The notes beneath the pieces are model-generated. The model saw only the letters and a list, made by a program, of their open reading frames with translations. It was not told the origin of the DNA and searched no databases. A program made the translations under genes and the position numbers. Positions 32,571 through 43,221 of a DNA stretch of 64,000 nt are shown here, one piece after another. Within the stretch, counting starts at the first letter, position 1. Every line of letters starts with the position of its first letter. The stretch is from Breviolum minutum Mf 1.05b.01 (taxonomy: Eukaryota > Sar > Dinophyceae > Suessiales > Symbiodiniaceae). Where the stretch lies: the NCBI GenBank assembly GCA_000507305.1, contig DF241640.1, positions 1-64,000 on the forward strand. The letters are read 5' to 3'.

Positions 32571-32649
32571 ATCTAACCTGCTAAAACCCCAAGATTCCAG
32601 TGGCAAATGAAGGTTTAGTTTATGGGGATTCCCAATCTGAGATCTCCAC

Positions 32650-32807
32650 GGGGGCAGTGATTGCCATAGTGATTCCTTCATGCATGCCTTTCGGCCTCTG
32701 TCGAAGACATACAGATCGTTGAAATCCTTCTGGAAAATGATTTTATCATTGACCCCCCGTAGAACACAAACCCTCCAGAACTCCCAATCCGTCAGCCAGC
32801 AAGCTGG
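32650..32807 (-). CDS. 52-codon exon of unidentified gene
   Basis: Candidate acceptor CAACATGAG, donor CTGCCCCC/GTGGAG. The frame contains PACWLTDWEFWRVCVLRGVN, DKIIFQKDFNDLYVFDRGRK and ACMKESLWQSLP, with a tryptophan-rich start. The coding appearance is strong and the other minus frames are broken. Function unknown. Confidence 0.6.
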
Positions 32808-33066
32808 CTCATGTTGAAACCAGCAAGGTGGTGTTTGTGTTACTTATTAACCGTAACCACTGGCTCTAACATCTCTGGACAAAACCTGGCACCATCGTGC
32901 AATGAAAAAACAATTTCTAACAGAAAAGTTACTTGGAACATCCTTGTTTCACCAAATTTCAAATCACTTCTTTTCTGAGATGAACAACATAGTCTTACAT
33001 TTTTGGACTTGCCTGAAGCAGGAACTATAGGTCTGGCCATTGCTGCTGCTACTATGCCACACGTTG

Positions 33067-33455
33067 TAGAGCAACTGGCAACGCATTCTCACTTTGTTGC
33101 AAGTCGGCTTTCAAGAAATCAAGGTCATGTACATGACCTTGGTAGCGATCATCCGAAATCATTCGTGAGACCAGATTCAACATCTGAGGTACCACTGTGA
33201 ACATTTGTGGCATGCTGCTTCTTGTAGGTTGTCAATCTTGACGCACTGCGAGGTGTCATATCCATACAGACGTGCAAGGGTCGTTGGTGATAGTTCTGGA
33301 GTGACGCTGCCCCCAAAGCCCTTCCACTTTGCATCGCTCCATGAAGCGTCCACCAGCACTGTGACACTTGAAGTATCGTAGACCACTCGGTAGCAGTCCC
33401 CAAAACGTGGCCTAAAGAATGCAAAGGACTTGGAATAACGAAGGAAGAAAAACAT
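33067..33455 (-). CDS. Exon region of unidentified gene
   Basis: Minus strand. One frame (33177-33455) reads SFAFFRPRFGDCYRVVYDTS, SVTVLVDASWSDAKWKGFGG and SPTTLARLYGYDTSQCVKID. After a stop at 33177 another minus frame looks coding (MFTVVPQMLNLVSRMISDDR, YQGHVHDLDFLKADLQQSEN). So there are either two exons with a boundary near 33200 or one false frame. VDASWSDA..GFGG is loosely reminiscent of RNase H folds, but the match is too weak to call. Confidence 0.5.
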
Positions 33456-33861
33456 GATATTCCAGGAAGATGTGCCAACCTGGTGAAGAAGTTGAATTTC
33501 CCCTCAAACAAAAGTATTTACGGGTGAAATAACATCTGATCACCAACTCAAGAGAATTTTTGGGGGAGAATGTGAAAATTGTGCCTCTTCACGTCATGTG
33601 AATCTACATCCCCAAAGTTTAACATAGCCCCTGAAAATGGATGGTTGGAAGATGATTTTCCTTTTGGGAAGGTAAAAATTTGAGGGGCTATATACATCTG
33701 GGCAAATCATTTCGGGCCAAGCGTGCGATCAACCAACCGTGGCTCTTCCTTTTCCCCAACAGCAATAGCTTTGGGGCCTTCATCCTAGAGGACCTTTCGT
33801 TTAGATGTCTTGGGATGGGTCCTTTCACAACAGAAAATCTTTCAAAATGGATGGTTTCCAA

Positions 33862-33966
33862 CTGGTTGGGTGTTTGAACCAACCCCTTTGAAAAATCTTA
33901 GTCAAAATGGGAATCTTCCCCATATTTCGGGGTGAACATACAAAAATATTTGAAACCACGACCCAG
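33862..33966 (+). mobile_element. Family A element
   Basis: CTGGTTGGGTGTTTGAACCA to ATTTGAAACCACGACCCAG; core GGGAATCTTCCCCATATTTC. Confidence 0.82.
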
Positions 33967-34050
33967 GATGGTTTTTAAGTTCGGAATGTCCTATAAAACA
34001 GGGGGCCCCGATTTGACTTCAGGGGTGTAATACCCTATGAAAAAAAACTG

Positions 34051-34175
34051 CTTGGATGTCCCAGGAAGTTAGGAAACGGTTAGTTATTGAGTTATAACCT
34101 ACTTATAGCTGGGGGATGAATTGGGGTCATAACCCACTGATCCTAACCTGTTACTAACTTCCTGGGACATCCAAG
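34051..34175. mobile_element. Family B element
   Basis: CTTGGATGTCCCAGGAAGTT and AACTTCCTGGGACATCCAAG, a perfect 20-bp TIR. Confidence 0.92.
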
Positions 34176-34284
34176 TGAGCGCTGTTTTCTTTTGTAAGTT
34201 CTTAAACAAACACCACCCTTTTTAGGTTGAAACCCATTCCAATTTCCAGGTGGAAAGAATAGACTTGTATGTTTCGGTGCACCC

Positions 34285-34382
34285 CCAAAAACTAACATGA
34301 CAGTGGAAAAAACAACCATTTGGAGATGTATCTTTCATTAAAAATGGCACTTTTAGATTGCCATGTTACTTTACCGGAGTAT
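34285..34382. mobile_element. Family E variant
   Basis: CACCCCCAAAAACTAACATG and TTGCCATGTTACTTTACCGG. Confidence 0.65.
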
Positions 34383-34556
34383 GTTGACCATTGATCCTAG
34401 TTTCCTTCCAACAGGATATCAAAGTATTCCAATCCCTAACACATATGTTTGTTTCTTGCAAAATACTGATGGCGCAAAAACTTTTGGCTAATTGAGCAGT
34501 TGATGTGGAGAAGGCCCCCATTTTTTTCAAAAGAAACAATGTGCTGTCATGACACC

Positions 34557-34967
34557 CTAAGTGGAGAAAACTGGAAATGCCCGATGTTTACATTGGCATG
34601 AACAGTATGTTTTTGGGAAATTTGATTTGAAGCGATGCAGTATTTCAAACCTCTGATGGGGTGCCCCATGCCCGAGCATACCACTGTTTTTGGCCACTCC
34701 CAGGCTGTACTTGTTGCTTGGGTATTTTCCCCAGAATTTTTTGAAAAACTGGTCTTCATCTTCACGCTTAGCTTACTCAGCCATTTCGGACCATATGAAA
34801 TAGGAATTTGAACTCTTTTTTTCCCACAAAATGATACTAAACATGTAATCCCCAAATAGTTTAATGGTCAGTCATTGGTTGAGTCTGTGAGGGAAATTCC
34901 CGGTGGCCATGTCATCCCTGCCCTTTGCCTCTTCCAAGAGCTTCTTCCGCGCGAGGATATCATCTTC
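34557..34967 (-). CDS. Unidentified protein, 3' end (two phase-matched exons)
   Basis: Exon 34908-34967: acceptor GTTTCCTAG, exactly 20 codons EDDILARKKLLEEAKGRDDM, GC donor (GACATG/GCCACC). Exon 34557-34766: acceptor GTAAGCTAAG, 69 codons plus TAG, starting REDEDQFFKKFWGKYPSNKY and ending FKSNFPKTYCSCQCKHRAFP then VFST. Both exons are phase 0 at each junction, so they join in frame. Intron length is 141 nt. The first exon is a charged helix and the C-terminal CSCQC cluster could bind metal, but no known family is recognised. A rival frame in the last exon (MKTSFSKNSGENTQATSTAW) is open too but does not match the splice phase. Confidence 0.65.
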
Positions 34968-35500
34968 CTAGGAAACTTGGGGTGGGGTCAAAACAAAAAT
35001 GTCGGCAAAATACTATGGTTGCTGGCACTGAAACCATTACGCTAATTGCCCATATCTACTGGGGTCGATCAACTCCTTAGATTGGGGATAAACTCATTTC
35101 ACCTTTAATGACAGGAATCCTAATAGTGGGTATAGAAACCCTACTATTATGTCAGCAAAGTACCCAAAATGCGAACCGTGAATTAACTGTGATCTCACTG
35201 GGGATGTTCACTCACTACCCAATGACATTTTTTCCAAATTCATATCTCTGGGCACCGTACTATACAGTATTTCCTAAAAACCTTCGATTTATATAATACT
35301 TTTTGCTGCAATGACTAATTTTTTACCAATGCTTCAAGTTTTATGTAATTGGTCTCTTGTTTTATACTTGTTTGACAAACCATATAGGGAAAAACATCTC
35401 AACTTCTTCTGAGAATCCTTTATATAAATATATATAGGGGTTACAACTCCCTTAAGGTGCTCCTCAAAACTTTCGCAAAAGTGGATCTCAATGCTGCTAC

Positions 35501-35782
35501 CTCTTCACCACATGTTCCGCCTCATACTGTTGACGGAAGAAATCCTGCGCCACCTGTGATGTATAAAACCGTGCAAATAATGGGAGATACTACCAACCGC
35601 AACTGGTTAATTAGCCAGATTTCTGAACCATCACCAGTATCACAAAAAAAACCGGCCCTTGAAACCAGAAACCGAAGATCCCTTTCACACGGGTCGAGCA
35701 TCTGTGACTGAAGGCGGCCCTGAGAAATTTTCAGTTAGGCGCCACAGCACCGCCACGGTGTCGCAAAGCCTTCGAGCCCATG
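35501..35782 (-). CDS. Exon plus 26-nt microexon around a family F intron
   Basis: Exon 35691-35782 begins straight after the end of family C (CCTCCAAG/CATGG) and reads WARRLCDTVAVLWRLTENFS then GPPSVTDARP, ending CGACCC/GTGTGA in phase 0. The 164-nt intron 35527-35690 contains family F and ends with its GTCAACAG. Microexon 35501-35526 is open only in phase 0 (YEAEHVVK plus 2 nt) and ends AAGAG/GTAGCA. The phase agreement supports the join. Function unknown. Confidence 0.6.
35527..35640. mobile_element. Family F element used as intron 3' end
   Basis: CTGTTGACGGAAGAAATCCT and AGATTTCTGAACCATCACCA, core GGAGATACTACCAACCGCAA. Confidence 0.85.
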
Positions 35783-35942
35783 CTTGGAGGATCATCCCAG
35801 ATAGTAAGTGGTGAGTAAACCCCATAATCCCATTTATAAACCATGAAGTTCGGCCATTTGTAAGGGGTCCCACAACCCGATCCTTAGGGGACTTATTAAC
35901 CATAGACCATAGGTGCTAACTAGTTACAAGTCCTGGGATGAT
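35783..35942. mobile_element. Family C element, right arm truncated
   Basis: CTTGGAGGATCATCCCAGAT and AGTCCTGGGATGATTGGAAG. The last bases are replaced by a second palindrome (TTTGGGGCCCGGGTTGGTGG with CCCAAACCACAAGAGG) up to about 36065. Confidence 0.8.
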
Positions 35943-36219
35943 TGGAAGTTTGGGGCCCGGGTTGGTGGTTTGGATTCCGATTGGGTCCCCTTAAATGAAA
36001 AGGATTGGGAATCTTAGGAGCACCCCGATTCGAATCCCAAACCACAAGAGGTCCCAAACCACCAATTAACCGTTTGTAGAATTTGACAGGCTTGTCTTTC
36101 GTCACTGCAATCGGCCTCAGACTGAGTGACCCTCTGCAAAAATCAATATGTACCATGAGGCAACTGCAACTAATAACTAAAAAAATACAATTTTCAAAAA
36201 TAGGTCAATGATATGCGCT

Positions 36220-36770
36220 TCAAGTCAGGCACTGCGTCAACATCAGGAATGGCTTCTTGGTCGTCAGCTTGCCATGGATGGGTCCCATTGGAACTTTCAG
36301 AGCCGAAGGTCGAGTTCTTGCCAGGTCGCGGCAAATGTTGCCTGATGTCCACTTTTCACGCAGCGCTTTGGCATCCTCTTTTGACTTTTCACGCAGCGCT
36401 TCGGTAAAAAGCACCAATCAGACTCATGAGTCAAGGAAAAGCCATGCCCTTGGCTGCCATCTGCCTTCGGCTCCACCTTGAAGCCAGTCATTGTCAAAGG
36501 ACATGTGAGACTCTTGCTGAGTTCCTTGGACATCATGTACATCGTGCCACTCTTGAATTTGGACACGTCGTCTTCATCACTGCCACCACAAGCGACTTCA
36601 ATCCACGTTTTGTCTCCAAGTGGCATCTGAAAACGGACTCCATCTTTGCCTTGACTCATCTTGCCAGAACCACATCCGCCAAGTCTCATGTGGCGCTTGA
36701 GTGTGGTGGGCATGTTCAAATGCCATGTGTTTTTATGCCATGTGCTTTTCTTATGCCATGTTTTTTTCAA
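36220..36770 (-). CDS. Unidentified 157-codon open reading frame, possibly intronless
   Basis: The longest uninterrupted minus frame in the window (36297-36770). It starts with a degenerate TWHK-rich repeat, then MRLGGCGSGKMSQGKDGVRF, DKTWIEVACGGSDEDDVSKF, MMSKELSKSLTCPLTMTGFK and VEPKADGSQGHGFSLTHESD. It contains a duplicated block KRCVKSQKRMPKRCVKS and stops after TWQELDLRL. From 36417 a second minus frame is strongly coding-like (TEALREKSKEDAKALREKWT, ALKVPMGPIHGKLTTKKPFL) and ends at 36220. The switch point is a run of five T (GCTTTTTACC), so a -1 shift, sequencing indel or splice is possible. Start may be Met at 36689. Confidence 0.6.
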
Positions 36771-36805
36771 GTCTCTCGATTCTTATGCCATGTGTTTTTC
36801 TTGAC
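36720..36805 (+). repeat. Tandem repeat TTATGCCATGTGTTTTTC
   Basis: Four imperfect copies of about 18 bp: ATGCCATGTGTTTTTATGCC, then TTATGCCATGTTTTTTTC and, after a short break, TTATGCCATGTGTTTTTC. On minus they give the TWHKK repeat at the start of the open frame. Confidence 0.85.
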
Positions 36806-37407
36806 TTCTCTTACCCCATGAAAGATGGCTGATGATTTTAACAAAGACACGGACAACAAAAACATTCACTCTTATTTCATGCGTTTTCATGTGTTATTGA
36901 TGGCCCAAGTTACATACACACATTTCTTCTTGCGAGTCTTTCTAAATATGTCCCGTGATAAGGATTAAGGAGGCCCAAGCTACATACACACTGCAATACC
37001 GAAGATTTGTAAGAATTATTTGGCCCCTGCTACTAAACACTGGAAATTCCCAGTGTTTCAAACGTGAAGGTTAATAAATGCTTCCCTTTATAAGAGATGA
37101 ATGTAAGCCATGGTTCTTGGCCTAACGGGTTTCGGGAAAGGCAGTAGGATTCTTGAAAATACACCAACCAATATCAATGGATGACTTTGGTTCTGGTAAC
37201 AGCTGGCAGGGATCATGTAACACCCTAGAAGGCAATATATAAGCGGTATATGCTGCCAATTAAATGATTCTATGCTACCACCTTTTACAAGAGTCTGACA
37301 AATCCATCTGGGTGAATCCATCTGGGGTTGCTAACAATCAATGGCTAGTGGCTTTAATTGGGATCATTGATAACCATTTGCAAAGGAATTAAAGTCAAAT
37401 TACCCAT

Positions 37408-37490
37408 AGGATCAATGTATGGTAGATTTACTTACATTTAGTTTTTTTATTGTTGTAGGTAAAACTATCCTACATTGATGACTATGGGCA
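37408..37490. mobile_element. Family G element
   Basis: CCCATAGGATCAATGTATGG and CCTACATTGATGACTATGGG; loop GTTTTTTTATTGTTG. Confidence 0.78.
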
Positions 37491-37725
37491 TGCGATTGAA
37501 AAGTTACTTTGTTCACAACTTTTTTCAATGAGAACCTAGAAGCTCGGGAGCTTCATGGTAGCTAAACAACATGGAACCCGAAAAAGGCCCCTTGAAAAAG
37601 GAAAAACATCTATAAACCATAAATCTTCGGGTTGCATGTTGGTTTTCGAGGGTGTATGGAATTATCCAATAATTTAGCTAACCAACCCACTTGTATGTAC
37701 CAAGTACTGAGCTTGCTATACTCAC

Positions 37726-37883
37726 AAAAGTGGACGCAACACTTGTGACCCCCCGTTGGCACCTATGAAAGACCGGCGTGTCGACGTAGCGGTCGCGTCC
37801 ATCACCGAAACGGCTTTGATAGCCATGCTTCTCAAAGGGCGAAACGTCCTCGAGGAGTTGGCGGGGGTTTCCTTCCTGAATCA
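37726..37883 (-). CDS. 52-codon exon, canonical GT-AG, unidentified
   Basis: Acceptor CACTTTTCCAG and donor CCACTTTT/GTGAGT. Two bases finish a codon, then 52 codons in one open frame: IQEGNPRQLLEDVSPFEKHG, YQSRFGDGRDRYVDTPVFHR, CQRGVTSVASTF. Length and phase are exact (2+156 nt). The plus strand is also open, but its splice context is poorer. No family recognised. Confidence 0.65.
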
Positions 37884-38351
37884 CTGGAAAAGTGGGGGAA
37901 GATCCCATCCAAAACATCGAATCCAAGCATCTTGGGGAATTATTTGAAGGAAAAATTCAGGTTACATAATGGAAATTATCTGGCAAAATTGAAATCATAA
38001 TATTCACCAACCTTCCCACTGATGCGCCTGTGAGACGCTGAGATTCCCAGGCAACTGTAGTGTCCCGAGGAACTCAATATTTCACCAACCTAGATTTTCT
38101 GTAGATAAGGGGATTTCCATTCCTCAGCTACCTTTTGAGGGCCCAGGTCGTGTGAGGTCGCTATAAGTTGGCCAGAAATTATGTAGATATCAATTTAGCT
38201 GGCTTGTTATGCCAGGTGTTGTTGCTTGTTTTTTTGTGTGAATCTATACAAGTCACATTAAACATCCTCACTTTTCACCTGTGGCTGACTGGAGATGCAT
38301 GACTTGCACAAAAGTCCCCCCCATGAGTCTGGTATGAAAAAACTCGACGGT

Positions 38352-38495
38352 GGGCCCAAACACCAGCTATAAGGAAGGTCCTATGACTCCACTTATAGGG
38401 GTGAAATCATCGCAGTTCCCCATTTTTTTGGCCATCTATAGGGGTTATAAGTTATAACTATAACCCCATTCATAACGGGTAGGGGGGCCCACCTT
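38352..38495. mobile_element. Family H element
   Basis: GGTGGGCCCAAACACCAGCT and GGGGGGCCCACCTTGTTCC; inner CCACTTATAGGGGTGAAATC and CTATAACCCCATTCATAAC. Confidence 0.75.
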
Positions 38496-38942
38496 GTTCC
38501 AAATCTGGAAAAAACCACATGGATCTGATCCCATGATCCGTTGCTTGGACACTCATGGAAACTCAACGAAACGCGTGTTTTCGTGCAAACCTTAAGGTTG
38601 TCTCTCAAGGTCCAAGTCGAAACCCTGCAAGAAATGGTCTAACTCCCAGTTGCAAGTGGGTCTATAGTTCCGTAAAACTGACAGCAAGTTTACCCCTGAA
38701 ATGGTGGTTGGGAAAGTTTCCAAACTTGGGATAACAACCCTATTTTCAGTTGCGAATCAGGTGCCAGTTTCAGGGAGTTTCGGCCGCTAGGGAGTTTCAA
38801 TGAATTTTCAATGTGCTATGTAAATAGGGGATGTGATAAATCTCCATTTACAACAGGACTTCGGGGGCCATTTTTCTTGTTCCAAGCATCGAACCAACGC
38901 ACTTCAGGGAGTAAGTCACGGCCGTTGTAGCTCGGTTTACCT

Positions 38943-39234
38943 GTGGAGGATGGGCTCCCAGGACTGGGAGGATGGGATCCCAGTTGGCAATGAATGAAGT
39001 TATAAATCTATTATAACCCCTATAAAATCCTATAAATGGCCGAACATCAATGGGTAACTGAGGTGAAAATGCCCTACTTATGGGAGTAATTAGTTAGTAA
39101 CCTCCAATTTGTAAGCCATAAAAAGGAAATTTGGAACGGGTCCCACAAGCTGATCCTTACTAAACGAAACCGATCACCATGGTCGATGGTTAAGAACCAC
39201 TTACAACCTAACTGGAATGATCCTCCAACTATGG
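38943..39234. mobile_element. Degenerate family C pair
   Basis: TGTGGAGGATGGGCTCCCAG and GGGAGGATGGGATCCCAGTT on the left, AACTGGAATGATCCTCCAAC on the right, with H-like and C-like cores between. Probably two merged insertions. Confidence 0.45.
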
Positions 39235-39734
39235 GGAACAAATGGGAAAAAAACACCAGGTGATCCCCTGAAATTCAAAAGCCTTGGATCTACTCCCCCC
39301 CCTTTCCTGGATCTGCATCAAACATAGTCTCCCAAATGGTGGTGAAACATGGTGATGATTTGCCATGGTACAATCCGTAAGAAAAATAAAAACAAATCCA
39401 AGCTTTGCTACTGTACATGATTCAAACATTTTGGGTAGTAAAACCGGGCGAAACATTGATTTCAGATTGGTTGCAGGATTTCTGAACCCCCGGACAAGAG
39501 TATGTTCGAATCCATTGCGAATTGTTTCCGCTTTGGAAAATGGGTGGGGATCTTCTGGTTCATAGTGCTTAAATAGAACACCAGGGAGCTGAAGTATCAG
39601 ATGGAAATCATATTAGTCTTCTAGAAATATCTTGTTACAACACGTTTGAAACAAAATCTTGTCTTGGAACCGTTGCGGCAGCTTGAGAACAAACAAGGTA
39701 CTGGCGTCTCAGATACTTACATTCGCTTGTTAAG

Positions 39735-39810
39735 TGGTTGGGAAAAAAATTGGTTTAATGGTGATAAATACCATGGCAGAATCCGTAAAGCATCACTAAA
39801 AAAAACAAAC
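39735..39810 (+). mobile_element. Family J short element
   Basis: GTGGTTGGGAAAAAAATTGG, GGTGATAAATACCATGGCAG, AATCCGTAAAGCATCAC. Confidence 0.65.
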
Positions 39811-39992
39811 CTCCAAAGCTATCGTTCCATTTTTTAGTGGTGCCACCGAGAATATGAATCTCAACACTAGTTTTTGCCACCCTCAAACTGAAGCTAAGCA
39901 CACAAGAACTAGCTGGGTTTCGTTCATGATGCAAATGGCTTCTTTTGGTGACTCTTTCTGATTCAACTAAGACTTGAACCAGTAAAAAACGA

Positions 39993-40335
39993 CTACAAAA
40001 TTGAATAATAGATACGAAACATGATTTTTTTGAAAAAGTATCTACATGATGTTTCTGTTTGGGTATGAATTCGTCCAATTTCCGGGAGGGCGGTCGCAAA
40101 TTGGGTCAACATTTCTGCATTACCCACTCTTGGAATCCCTGGGGATCCAACCACCTTGGTTGTACACCCCAATTGGATTTGTAGGGAATGGATTTTCCGA
40201 CAAAACTTGACCAAGTGGCAATTGAGCAAATTCCAATTCAAACACTGCGCCGAGGTGACCACCACCACCTGGACTGATGCGATTTCATTGGGGTTTTCTT
40301 GCTTTGGGTCTGTTGAAATATCGCTTCCGAGGTTC
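39993..40335 (-). CDS. Exon after a strong acceptor, unidentified
   Basis: Acceptor TTACCTCCTTTTCAAG is the best pyrimidine tract in the window. In phase 1 the frame stays open 115 codons: NLGSDISTDPKQENPNEIAS, KIHSLQIQLGCTTKVVGSPG and VGNAEMLTQFATALPEIGRI. In phase 2 a shorter exon (SEAIFQQTQSKKTPMKSHQS) would end at TCCAG/GTGGTGG. Another minus frame continues coding-like to about 39835. Exon limits are therefore open. Confidence 0.5.
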
Positions 40336-40361
40336 CTTGAAAAGGAGGTAACAAACATACT

Positions 40362-40459
40362 CTGGTTGGTGGTTTCAACCCATCTGAAAAATATTAGTCA
40401 AAGTGGAAATCTTACCGACATGGGGATGAACATCAAAAATAATTGAAACCACTACCTGG
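40362..40459 (+). mobile_element. Family A element
   Basis: CTGGTTGGTGGTTTCAACCC to AATTGAAACCACTACCTGG. Confidence 0.85.
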
Positions 40460-40496
40460 TATTTGATTAAACAGTTCATTTTTTCAAAGGGTCTAC

Positions 40497-40672
40497 CAAA
40501 AAATCGTAAAATTGTCCCTCAATGTTGATCTCAAACGAAAACTGCGAAAACTCTGTTTTCATTCGAGGGAAAGTCTGCCTGGTTTGCACCGGTTGATTCG
40601 ATATCCTTTTGATCTCTGCTCCATCAATGATTTTGACAGTTGTCGCTGTCTCTTTCAAAACTTCAACGTGCT
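40497..40672 (-). CDS. Exon of unidentified gene
   Basis: Acceptor CGAATTATGATAG after a T/C-rich tract, donor TTTTTTG/GTAGAC. It reads HVEVLKETATTVKIIDGAEI, KRISNQPVQTRQTFPRMKTE and FSQFSFEINIEGQFYDFL, alternating charged and hydrophobic like a beta-rich domain. Without the donor the frame would stop after VDPLKK at 40476, which could instead be the C-terminus. No family named. Confidence 0.6.
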
Positions 40673-40809
40673 CTATCATAATTCGAGAAGCCATAAAAGA
40701 GAAAAAAGAGAAGGCGAGAAGTCTTGAATGCGACAAAGGAGCTCCCAGCCCCTGACCACGTCCAAGGTCTTCACATGAGCCCGGGAAAAAAACCCAGGGC
40801 CCCTTACTT

Positions 40810-41330
40810 TCCATTGAACCCTGGTTGTTTAATACGGATCCGGATAATGGTTTCTCATAACTGGGTAGGATTTCATCCCCTATATATACCTGCTACATGA
40901 AAACATCATCAACAAGGACTACTAAGGATATTTTGCCTTTTCTTGTCTAATCAAAGTTTATACGCCCCAGAAATCTAACATAGATACCAACAAATGCGAT
41001 GTTTGAAGGGACTTATCTTTTCCATCCCATCATTTTGGGTATCCAGCCGTTAGTAAACTCGGGGGTGTAAGATATTGACAGATAGATATGAAACCCAAAT
41101 CGTCATGCCTCTGATAGACATGAAACTCATTTTTTCCTTTCACGCCTTGTTGTAATTGTGGTAAACAACCCTAGGTGAGCCACGAAAAAAACCCGGGGTC
41201 CCTTACTTTCCATGATCCTGGTTGTCTAATAGGGATCCTTATCATGGTATATTTTGATCCTTACATAACTAGGTAGTATAACCCCCTTTGTGACCCAAAT
41301 GACCAGGTTTTTCTTCATTGCCCAGGTGTG
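40810..41330. mobile_element. Two family I copies flanking a family E fragment
   Basis: At about 40810-40920: GGTTGTTTAATACGGATCCG, AACTGGGTAGGATTTCATCC. At about 41180-41330: GAGCCACGAAAAAAACCCGG, GTTGTCTAATAGGGATCCTT, AACTAGGTAGTATAACCCCC and ATGACCAGGTTTTTC. Between them is an E-like pair (AGAAATCTAACATAGATACC). Confidence 0.55.
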
Positions 41331-42393
41331 GTTTCAACTCATTTGAAAGATAGCCCTCAAACAGTTGGATCATTTCGCCAATCTTTTTTGGGTAAACATC
41401 AAGACATCCTGTGAAAGCATCGCCCGGCAAACTTTAAGGGAAAGATAGATTCAATGTCCACAGCTGTTTTTTTACAAAAATGCCAAAAACAACGAGCCAA
41501 TATATCACATCCATCTATCCGGTATATTTATGAAATATTTATGAATATTATATATATAACTTATAACTCCAATCTTCCAAAGTCCTCCCAGTACCTTTTG
41601 AGGAGGGTCTCAGGTCGGACCCATTAAAAACGGAGTGGGATACCTAAGAACCAAAACTAGCAAAGAATGTGTGCTTTCTTGGTTTCCTAACTAGGAAACA
41701 AAGGAAAACATTGGGTTGGTGGTGGCCCTGCCAAGAACCTATCCCCTGCCAGTGACAAACACTACCTGACACTGCGAACCCACATATAAATACAACCATT
41801 TGAACGATGCTGGCCCTACCAAGAACCAAAACTAGGAAAAAACCTGGCTTTTTCTTGCTATCCCCCAAATCCAAAACTGCTTCCCTCTGCCAGGTCCAGT
41901 CCTGCCAGGAAACAAAGGAAAACACTGGGTTGGGTGGTGGTCCTACGGAGAATCTAAATCCCCTGCCAGTGACTAACACTTACTCACACTGCTGCCAACT
42001 CCAGAGCCTCCCATCCTGTTTCCCAATGGGTGTTAAAGTCTGATGCAATAAAAAAAATTGCGCGCCAAGCAGCAGAACTCAGGCTCCCACCACCTCGCTG
42101 CAATAGCCTCAAATTCCCGCAACACAAGGACCTGCACCTCAGCTGCACCACCGTAACAAAGTCCCCAACCACAACAATCTGTAAGACACTGCCTGAGTCG
42201 AAGCCAGGTCCAGTCCTGCCGCCAGAAAACAAAGGTGGTGGTCCTGCCAAGAACCTATCCCCTGCCAGTGACAAACACCAAATGGACTTCTTGAAGACCA
42301 CGTCCAACCTCGGAAACGGATGAGAATGTTCATCAAGGTTAAATGCTGTCGGGGTGAAGACTGACATCAAAGGTGAAAATGGGGAACTCGCAC

Positions 42394-42588
42394 TTTTTTC
42401 TCTTCTTAAAAGATCCTTTTTGTTGGGGTGAAACATGTTCAAGATGAAGACCTTCTCGCGATTACGGTTTTGTCGTCGCCGGTCAAGTCTTGTATGCGTC
42501 GCATCAATCTCGCTCTTCAAATTCTCAATGGCGGTCTTCAGTTCGTAGATGGTGTCGTTTTCTAGCTTCACCCTGTGCCGTTTTGGGG
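42394..42588 (-). CDS. Coiled-coil exon of unidentified gene
   Basis: Acceptor ATGAACTGCAG, donor GAGAAAAAA/GTGCGA. The frame reads VKLENDTIYELKTAIENLKS, EIDATHTRLDRRRQNRNREK and VFILNMFHPNKKDLLRRE. Leucine/isoleucine heptads followed by a basic RRRQNRNREK stretch suggest a coiled coil with a nucleic-acid-binding basic region. This is inference only. Confidence 0.6.
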
Positions 42589-43093
42589 CTGCAGTTCATT
42601 GCTGCTCTGCTTTGGGGATACTGCCCCCCAATGGGTCTTTCAATATAAAGCATACATGCGGGCAGGGCTGATCAGCCCTCAGCTCATGGCTAGGAAAAGG
42701 ACTCCAAGGCTGCCCGGAAATTTTCAGGCTCTTTCCCTTCTTCACACATGTGACACTGAACGCTCAAATATGCACAACCTCTCACTAAACCCGTAGAATT
42801 TTCAAGGGGTCAGCAATCAAAGGACTAACAAATACTAGAATTTGGTAGGGGAACAAACCATCACGCTGCCACCTAAGAAACTCCATAATGGCATCCTTTC
42901 AGCCACCCAAAACAAAGCAACTTTGGAAAAACAACTGCTGGCATAGGCTGGCATCCTTTCAGCCATGCCTCAGCCGAAGATTGGAACGCAATAAACACCT
43001 GCATTCTTAACAAAACGATCAAGATCTGACCTTTTGACACCAGAAAGGCCGGCTGCTTTTCATTTTTTCACCGCAAGTGCTCAGTGTACTCAC

Positions 43094-43221
43094 GCAGTCG
43101 GCCATCGAGAGGAACTGCCCCACTTTCAGAGGCACGTTTATAAAGGAAAGGCAACCGATGCGACAAGATCTTTTCATGAAACTCGGTGATCTCCTCCTCT
43201 GTCCACGGCATTGTTTCTGGC
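43094..43221 (-). CDS. 42-codon acidic exon, GTGAGT donor
   Basis: Acceptor GATGGAACAG, donor CGACTGC/GTGAGT; 128 nt (1+126+1). It reads PETMPWTEEEITEFHEKILS, HRLPFLYKRASESGAVPLDG and RL. The MPWTEEEITEFHEKI start is strikingly acidic and helical (a superficial resemblance to Myb/SANT starts, without the spaced tryptophans). Probably in the same gene as 43812-44088. Confidence 0.65.

Noticed and set aside
33177-33455. RNase H domain of a retroelement
   Set aside because: VDASW...GFGG alone is too weak, and no reverse transcriptase motifs are seen nearby.
24280-40060. A general idea of programmed frameshifting, from frame changes at about 24.38, 33.2, 36.4 and 40.05 kb
   Set aside because: The shifts are not all in one direction. 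At 61.4 and 63.0 kb, where splice phase or full openness selects a frame, a third frame proved open throughout, so by-eye frame switching is unreliable here. Only the 36.4-kb case is kept, as a low-priority finding.
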